Below are positions 32,743 through 36,472 of a stretch of DNA of 36,472 nucleotides, in pieces. The number at the start of each line of letters is the position of its first letter. Position 1 is the stretch's first letter. The notes beneath the pieces are model-generated. The model searched no databases, was not told the origin of the DNA, and saw only the letters and a list, made by a program, of their open reading frames with translations. The position numbers were made by a program, and so were the translations under genes. The stretch comes from Bacteroidales bacterium. GTDB lineage: Bacteria; Bacteroidota; Bacteroidia; Bacteroidales; WCHB1-69. The stretch spans positions 1 to 36,472 of the forward strand of contig JAFPVR010000025.1 in NCBI GenBank assembly GCA_017395245.1, written 5' to 3'.

Positions 32743-32750
32743 CAAAAATA
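32743..32750 (-). promoter_or_regulatory. -7 promoter element of DUF5618 copy 1
   Basis: Leftward TATTTTTG followed by CGGCGGAAT, 70 bases before the start codon. The identical element stands before copy 2. Confidence 0.65.
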
Positions 32751-32817
32751 CACTTTTTCCGACACTCTCTCATCATAAAATAAAAATATTTTTTTCTGAG
32801 CATTATTTAATAATTAA

Positions 32818-32833
32818 CTGTTAAAATTAACAG
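32818..32833. promoter_or_regulatory. Operator-like palindrome upstream of DUF5618 copy 1
   Basis: CTGTTAA-AA-TTAACAG, 7-bp arms, about 70 bp upstream of the -7 element. The same site lies at the same distance before copy 2 (34033-34048). A related AAAATTAAC...GTTAATTTT lies at a similar distance before the Rpn promoter. Confidence 0.5.
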
Positions 32834-32880
32834 GTGTCGAAAATCGGCGAGAACTGCACCGCACGATGCGCAAATCAGCC

Positions 32881-33092
32881 ATATTTTCGCTTTGGGCACA
32901 CACAAACCGCCAAAAGGGATGCACAAACGAAAGAAATTCCGCCAATCCCCATCACTAACGGCGGAAGGGAGAAGAGCGTTTGGGAGATAACGAGGGTGTA
33001 AAGATAGGAGACGACCAAGGTGTGGAGACAACTGCGTCTCGCAGTTGTTAAGGGACTTCTGCGAGGACGCGGATGCTTCTATTCACACCACC
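32881..33092. other. Intergenic stretch with no recognised gene
   Basis: About 210 bases between the upstream module of DUF5618 copy 1 and the downstream module of copy 2. The only structure I see is the hairpin CAACTGCG-TCT-CGCAGTTG at 33029-33047. Short open frames here share a few residues with the equivalent stretch before copy 2 only because the DNA is duplicated. Confidence 0.5.
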
Positions 33093-33163
33093 CCACCCCT
33101 CCCCCTCTCGCGACCGGCCGTGCGCACCATTCCGCAGCGAACGCAGTGAGTGGCGGAATCTCC
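33093..33163 (+). repeat. Truncated copy of the ~194-bp terminal-inverted-repeat element
   Basis: It contains only the right end of the elements at 34272-34465 and 35672-35864: CCCCTCTCGCGACCGG, GTGCGCACCATTCCGCAGCG and the terminal repeat GCGGAATCTCC (33153-33163). The left half is missing. Confidence 0.75.
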
Positions 33164-33483
33164 ACCAAAAACCGTATTTTTTGGGCGAAGCATGCGATGC
33201 CTACGCCGTTGCGGGCTTCTTCAACAGGTTCGGCCTCGATTGGAGTTCAGCACGGCCTCGACCGACCTCACCTTGGAGTTCCGCAAAAGATGATTGGAAG
33301 GGGAGCAAAGGGAGAGTAAAACCTATAGGCACTCCGAAACTCCACCGCCAATCCTCCGTGAAACTCGTATGCGGTAACAAAAAGGGCGCTCGTATCGGAA
33401 CCGCCCTGATTTGTCCGTTAAGCCACACATACGCCCCGCACTAATCGCAGAGGCGGCGGACGCAGCGGCCGAGACCACGACCA
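33164..33483. repeat. Duplicated downstream module of DUF5618, copy 2
   Basis: It matches 35865-36183 at most positions: GCGAAGCATGCGATGCCTAC, GGAGTTCAGCACGGCCTCGA, AAAAGATGATTGGAAGGGGA, then a hairpin and GACGCAGCGGC just before the gene's stop. A rightward open frame is shared by both copies (AYAVAGFFN...GLDWSSARPRPTSPWSS), as is a leftward one (PLLPFQSSFAELQGEVGRGR). Few differences separate the copies, so neither frame is shown to be coding. Alternatives are a structured RNA or a decayed gene end. Confidence 0.7.
33378..33407 (-). terminator. Probable terminator of DUF5618 copy 2
   Basis: Leftward AGGGCG pairs with CGCCCT across a 13-base loop and is followed by five Ts. It lies about 80 bases past the stop codon, as in copy 1. 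Confidence 0.55.
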
Positions 33484-33885
33484 TCACGCACACACCGGCT
33501 CGGGGACAAGCTTCGCGCAACGATCAATAATGTCTTTCGCATATTCAAAGCCCTTATCACAAACACTCTTGTCCTTTGTGCCATCGTAACCCATGGTGAG
33601 ATGCATAAGGCCATAGCCTATATTCATGGAATTCAGCAGCTTTTTGTCGCGCTTGGCAACAGCTGCCTTGTACTTGTCTATCGAGGGGCGGCCCTTGCCC
33701 TTGCGTACGTCAAACGCCGCATCAAGCGCAATCAGACATCCCTTCCAAAGGATGTCCCCTGCTGTTTTGACGTACTTGCTATCGGTGTAACTTCTCAGCT
33801 CCTGATCATAGTCGGCTTTCTTGATAACCTCCTCGGCATTCGCCACATATCTCCTGGCTTCTTCTATGGGATAATTCTTTTCCAT
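33484..33885 (-). CDS. DUF5618 family protein, copy 2
   Basis: A 133-residue paralogue of the protein at 32271-32672, of identical length with no gaps: MEKNYPIEEARRYVANAEEV, KYVKTAGDILWKGCLIALDA, GKGRPSIDKYKAAVAKRDKK, MHLTMGYDGTKDKSVCDKGF and the tail IIDRCAKLVPEPVCA. By eye roughly two thirds of residues agree, lower than the near-identical flanking DNA in parts. That pattern could mean diversification of the protein or conversion of the flanks. Same promoter and palindrome arrangement as copy 1. Function unknown. Confidence 0.8.
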   Translation of the reverse strand: MEKNYPIEEARRYVANAEEVIKKADYDQELRSYTDSKYVKTAGDILWKGCLIALDAAFDVRKGKGRPSIDKYKAAVAKRDKKLLNSMNIGYGLMHLTMGYDGTKDKSVCDKGFEYAKDIIDRCAKLVPEPVCA

Positions 33886-33909
33886 ATTATCTCATTTAAC
33901 GTTCGGGTT

Positions 33910-33937
33910 GTAGAGATGCAAAATTTTGCGTCTCTAC
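33910..33937. repeat. 28-bp palindrome, AAAATTTT centre (DUF5618 leader 2)
   Basis: Same as 32695-32722 except that one C of the left arm is A (GTAGAGATGC), giving one unpaired position. It ends 24 bases before the start codon. Confidence 0.88.
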
Positions 33938-33957
33938 AATATCAAATTATTCCGCCG

Positions 33958-33965
33958 CAAAAATA
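33958..33965 (-). promoter_or_regulatory. -7 promoter element of DUF5618 copy 2
   Basis: Leftward TATTTTTG followed by CGGCGGAAT, 72 bases before the start codon. Confidence 0.65.
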
Positions 33966-34032
33966 CACTTTTTTTCAACACGACCCAACCACAAAATAAA
34001 AATATTTTTTCCGAGCATTATTTAACGATTAA

Positions 34033-34048
34033 CTGTTAAAATTAACAG
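34033..34048. promoter_or_regulatory. Operator-like palindrome upstream of DUF5618 copy 2
   Basis: CTGTTAA-AA-TTAACAG, identical to 32818-32833 and in the same position relative to the promoter. Confidence 0.5.
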
Positions 34049-34095
34049 GTACCGTAAATCGGTGAAAACTGCACCACTTGATGCACAAACCGGTA

Positions 34096-34271
34096 GCGAT
34101 TTGGCCTTGGAGGCTCGCAAACCGACCACAAACGATGCAGAGTCGGCCACAAATAGCAATTTCATGATTTCGCAGGGTACCGGCAGAACCTCCGTGTCAC
34201 GACAACACACACCAGAGTAGGATGCGCCACTCTATTCAGCATTCAGCATTCTTCATTCAGCATTGAAAAGA
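34096..34271. other. Intergenic stretch with a TTCAGCATTCAGCATTC stutter
   Basis: No gene is supported. The last 35 bases (34236-34270) are degenerate TTCAGCATT words leading into CATTGAAAAG. The same arrangement (35637-35670) precedes the second terminal-inverted-repeat element, so the stutter may travel with it. Confidence 0.5.
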
Positions 34272-34465
34272 GGAGATTCCGCTTCGGCACTCCGTGCCTT
34301 GCGGAATGGCGCGCGCGCACGGGGCATAAAAAAAGGAAAAAGAAGGGCGGCGGAGGCAGGTTCCCGGAACACGACACCATTTCGCCCTCCGCCCTTCCCC
34401 CCCCCCCTCTCGCGCCCGGTCGTGCGCACCATTCCGCAGCGAACGCAGTGAGCGGCGGAATCCCC
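34272..34465 (+). repeat. ~194-bp element with 11-bp terminal inverted repeats, left copy
   Basis: Ends are GGAGATTCCGC (34272-34282) and GCGGAATCCCC (34455-34465, one mismatch). Inside are nested complementary segments: GCGGAATGG-GCGC against GCGCACCATTCCGC, and GAAGGGCGG against CCGCCCTTC. The whole unit can therefore fold into one long imperfect hairpin. A second direct copy lies 1.2 kb away on the other side of the Rpn gene, and a truncated third at 33093-33163. Confidence 0.85.
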
Positions 34466-34515
34466 ACCGGTCAGCATGACAACTTCGCGCCCATTTCCTG
34501 CGAAATGACACACCT

Positions 34516-34541
34516 AAAATTAACTATTAATTGTTAATTTT
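34516..34541. promoter_or_regulatory. Operator-like inverted repeat upstream of the Rpn gene
   Basis: AAAATTAAC (34516-34524) and GTTAATTTT (34533-34541) are perfect complements, about 80 bp before the -7 element. The half site resembles the CTGTTAA-AA-TTAACAG sites before the DUF5618 genes. Confidence 0.45.
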
Positions 34542-34598
34542 ATTTCTCTCGATTTCCAACAGATTGATTCTCAGCGCTTGAAAAATTTTCAGAAACCC

Positions 34599-34629
34599 TT
34601 GACAAAGGTTTTTTTTCGTTGTATCTTTG
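34599..34629 (+). promoter_or_regulatory. Complete -33/-7 promoter of the Rpn gene
   Basis: TTG (34599-34601, in CTTGACAAAGG) and TATCTTTG (34622-34629) are separated by 20 bases, the classic Bacteroidota spacing. It is the best full promoter in the window, 66 bases before the start codon. Confidence 0.75.
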
Positions 34630-34695
34630 CACCTGAAAACCATGAAGCAAATATAAACCTAAAAACCAATTTATACAACCTTAAAAACTTAAAAA

Positions 34696-35625
34696 ATGAA
34701 AAAGCAACAAGAACAGAAAACAGGACAATCCGGAAACGGAAAAGAGGCCACGATCTACATCAACCCAAGGACCGACTTCGGGTTCAAGCGGCTCTTCTTG
34801 GAAGGGCTTAAGGCTGAAGTGCGCCTGCTGGACCTCCTCAAGACATTTTTCCCCGACACCTTAGGGGGAGCTTCACACTTGGTGGTCAAGCCCACCGAAC
34901 TGCTCGGCGACATAGAGAGCGAGAAACGGGTCGTCCTCGACACCCTTGCCTTCATTGACGAGAAGACGAGAGCACTCATCGAGATGCAGCGCGCCCAGAA
35001 ACCCCTTTTCGTCCAAAGAAGCATTTTCTACACCTGCCGTCTCGTCAGCAAGGGGTTGAATCGCGGCGACGATTACGATATCCCCACCGTCTTAACGCTC
35101 TGCATCACCGATCGGACGCTTCCGGAATTCGCAGACTTAGATGGCTTTTTCCACTTGGTACAGCTGAGAAGGGTGGACGGAAAAAATATTTCCGAAAAAA
35201 TAATCTTGGGATATTTAGATTTGAGTAAATTTGCAGCGCTGAATCCCGGACAGATGAAAGACATGCAATTCGCTGACAGACAGGAGAAATGGGGCTACAC
35301 GCTTGCCAATGTCGGACGGATGGATCTGCAGGATTTGTCGCAGGAGGACGAGGTCTTCCGCAGCGTGTTCGAGGACAGCATGCACCAAAAGCTGACCAAA
35401 ATGGAAAAGGAAGAGTACAAAAAGAGCGTCTTGGAATATGAGGACGTGCAAGAGGCCGTCCGATATGCCCGCGGGCAAGGTCTTGAACAAGGTCTCGAAC
35501 AAGGCCGTGCGGTTGAGAAACGCCAGCTCGCCCTCAACATGCTCGCCGAAGGCCTGGATCCGGCAACTGTGGCGAGAATCTCCGGATTGACCGAGGAGGA
35601 ACTCTTAAACCTGACACGGGAATAA
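34696..35625 (+). CDS. Rpn/PD-(D/E)XK nuclease family protein (putative transposase-like)
   Basis: A 309-residue protein of the Rpn (recombination-promoting nuclease)/PDDEXK transposase-like group. The N-terminal core INPRTDFGFKRLFLEG (about 21-36) and VVLDTLAFIDEKTRALIEMQRAQ (about 78-100) supply the Asp...Glu-x-Gln nuclease residues. QRSIFYTCRLVSKGLNRGDDY, IPTVLTLCI and ILGYLDLSKF are family features. The C-terminal part has the repeated GLEQGLEQGRAVEK segment and a helix-turn-helix-like end (LDPATVARISGLTEEELLNL). Such proteins cut DNA and promote RecA-independent recombination; some have been linked to phage defence. The gene is flanked by direct copies of a 194-bp inverted-repeat element. 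Confidence 0.9.
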   Translation: MKKQQEQKTGQSGNGKEATIYINPRTDFGFKRLFLEGLKAEVRLLDLLKTFFPDTLGGASHLVVKPTELLGDIESEKRVVLDTLAFIDEKTRALIEMQRAQKPLFVQRSIFYTCRLVSKGLNRGDDYDIPTVLTLCITDRTLPEFADLDGFFHLVQLRRVDGKNISEKIILGYLDLSKFAALNPGQMKDMQFADRQEKWGYTLANVGRMDLQDLSQEDEVFRSVFEDSMHQKLTKMEKEEYKKSVLEYEDVQEAVRYARGQGLEQGLEQGRAVEKRQLALNMLAEGLDPATVARISGLTEEELLNLTRE

Positions 35626-35671
35626 TTCCCCTATCCTTCATTCTTCATTCTTCTTTCAGCATTGAAAAAGA
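35626..35671. repeat. Stutter TTCATTCTTCATTCTTC after the Rpn gene
   Basis: Degenerate TTCATTC words lead into CATTGAAAAAG directly before the right element, paralleling 34236-34270. A small palindrome GGGAAT-AA-TTCCC overlaps the Rpn stop codon. Confidence 0.5.
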
Positions 35672-35864
35672 GGAGATTCCGCTTCGGCACTCCGTGCCTT
35701 GCGGAATGGTGCGCGCGCACGGGGCATAAAAGAGAAAAAGAAGGGCGGCGGAGACGGGCTCCCGGAACACGACACTATTTCGCCCACCGCCCTTCTTTTT
35801 CCCCCTCTCGCACCCGGCTGTGCGCACCATTCCGCAGCGAACGCAGTGAGCGCGCGGAATCTCC
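35672..35864 (+). repeat. ~193-bp element with 11-bp terminal inverted repeats, right copy
   Basis: Ends GGAGATTCCGC (35672-35682) and GCGGAATCTCC (35854-35864) are perfect inverted repeats. The internal complementary segments are as in the left copy (GCGGAATGGTGCGC against GCGCACCATTCCGC). Same orientation as the left copy; differences include the length of the poly-C/poly-T run. Confidence 0.87.
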
Positions 35865-36183
35865 ACCAAACGACCGCGTTTTTAGGCGAAGCATGCGAGG
35901 CCTACGCCGTTGCGGGCTTCTTCAACTGGTTCGGTCTCGATTGGAGTTCAGCACGGCCTCGACCGACCTCACCTTGGAGTTCCGCAAAAGATGATTGGAA
36001 GGGGAGCAAAGGGGGAGTAAAACCTACAGGCACTCCGAAACTCCACCGCCTCTCCCCGTGAACACGCAAACGGCAACAAAAAGGTCGGCCCCGCAACGGA
36101 ACCGCCCTGAAACACCCGTTAATCGCATGCCTACGCTGAGTTAGTCGCAAACGCAACGGACGCAGCGGCTAAGATTACGACCA
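35865..36183. repeat. Duplicated downstream module of DUF5618, copy 3
   Basis: Counterpart of 33164-33483, over 90 percent alike by eye in its first 190 bases and more diverged near the gene. As there, a rightward and a leftward frame are open but not shown to be coding. Confidence 0.7.
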
Positions 36184-36472
36184 TCACGCGCATGCCACCT
36201 TCGGCATCAGCGACGCGCAACAGTCGATGATGGCGTTGGCTCTCTCGAACCCCGCATCGCAAACTTTCTTGTCTCTGTTGCCGTCATAACCCATCACAAG
36301 ATGCATGGTTTCATAGCCGAGATTTAGGTATTTCAGCAGCTTTCCGTCGCGTTTAGCAACAGCCTCCTGATACTTTTTGATCGAGGGGCGGCCTTTGCCC
36401 TTGCGAACATTAAAAACACCGTCAAGGGCGATGAGGCAGCCCTTCCACAGCGTGTCGCCCGCAATCCGGACA
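36184..36472 (-). CDS. DUF5618 family protein, copy 3 (5' end outside the window)
   Basis: The last 95 codons of a third paralogue run off the right edge. Translation reads VRIAGDTLWKGCLIALDGVF, NVRKGKGRPSIKKYQEAVAK, MHLVMGYDGNRDKKVCDAGF and the tail IIDCCASLMPKVACA. The family motifs and the end position match copies 1 and 2, while the tail PEPVCA is changed to PKVACA. Terminator-like AGGTCGG/CCGCCCT at about 36080-36108 is imperfect. The start and promoter cannot be seen. Confidence 0.8.
   Translation of the reverse strand, partial: VRIAGDTLWKGCLIALDGVFNVRKGKGRPSIKKYQEAVAKRDGKLLKYLNLGYETMHLVMGYDGNRDKKVCDAGFERANAIIDCCASLMPKVACA

Larger units (their letters stand above)
32673..32880 (-). repeat. 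Duplicated upstream (promoter/leader) module of DUF5618, copy 1
   Basis: This stretch matches 33886-34095 closely: GTTCGGG, the 28-bp palindrome, CAATATCAAATTATTCCGCC, the -7 element, and CTGTTAA-AA-TTAACAG. Promoter, leader and gene were therefore duplicated as a unit. Similarity fades after about 32880. Confidence 0.85.
33886..34095 (-). repeat. Duplicated upstream (promoter/leader) module of DUF5618, copy 2
   Basis: Second copy of 32673-32880, containing palindrome 33910-33937, -7 element 33958-33965 and operator-like site 34033-34048 in the same order and spacing. Confidence 0.85.

Noticed and set aside
33073-33444. Rightward 123-residue gene shared with 35699-36061
   Set aside because: The frame is kept in both copies, but the leftward frame is too and the DNA is nearly identical, so coding cannot be shown. 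Reported as a repeat module instead.
34696-35625. Ordinary insertion sequence transposase
   Set aside because: The Rpn/PDDEXK family is not a DDE or HUH transposase, and no classical IS ends or target duplications were found directly at the gene. The flanking elements are reported separately.

Overview
The window looks like a chromosomal segment of a Bacteroidota bacterium, most likely order Bacteroidales. The evidence is the repeated Bacteroides-type -7 promoter element TAnnTTTG (usually TATCTTTGCCGC) in front of transcription units, start codons that mostly lack Shine-Dalgarno sites, two proteins with type IX secretion (T9SS) C-terminal sorting domains, and Bacteroidota-restricted families (DUF4293, DUF5618). 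I cannot place the genus.

Positions 1-7010 are read leftward. They hold an OhrR-like peroxide sensor with two operator-like palindromes, a CDP-alcohol phosphatidyltransferase, a DUF4293 membrane protein, a LEA-type lipoprotein, a LolD-like ATPase, and a butyrate-type energy cluster in the order CoA-transferase subunit B, acyl-CoA dehydrogenase, EtfB, EtfA. Positions 7200-14311 hold two acyl-CoA synthetases, a free-methionine-sulfoxide reductase, a lipoprotein, ribosomal protein L25 and a membrane-bound LytTR regulator. Positions 14409-19432 are a rightward nucleic-acid and tRNA block: nth, tadA, then gatE and gatD, an archaeal-type Glu-tRNA(Gln) amidotransferase pair that is unexpected in a bacterium.

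Positions 19544-28473 form a secreted-protease locus. It contains a C10 (streptopain/PrtT-like) protease gene broken by two in-frame amber codons, an intact 1347-residue paralogue with more repeat modules, and a T9SS subtilase. Together with the Etf/acyl-CoA dehydrogenase/CoA-transferase cluster this suggests a proteolytic, amino-acid-fermenting life, as in Porphyromonas; this is inference. Positions 28604-32032 carry a bifunctional (p)ppGpp synthetase/hydrolase and three small envelope genes (YtxH, holin-like, coiled coil).

Positions 32150-36472 are accessory and highly repetitive. Three DUF5618 paralogues (the last cut by the window edge) come with duplicated upstream and downstream modules, and an Rpn/PD-(D/E)XK nuclease gene is bracketed by two direct copies of a roughly 194-bp element with 11-bp terminal inverted repeats.

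A network of short dispersed hairpin elements runs through the whole window. Two families (eight copies) lie in the sense orientation just before start codons, and a third is a 28-bp perfect palindrome with interchangeable self-complementary centres. Base-pair-preserving differences between copies indicate selection for, or copying of, the hairpin. With the bacterial GatDE pair, this leader-element system is what I would look at first. I saw no tRNA, rRNA, CRISPR array or prophage.
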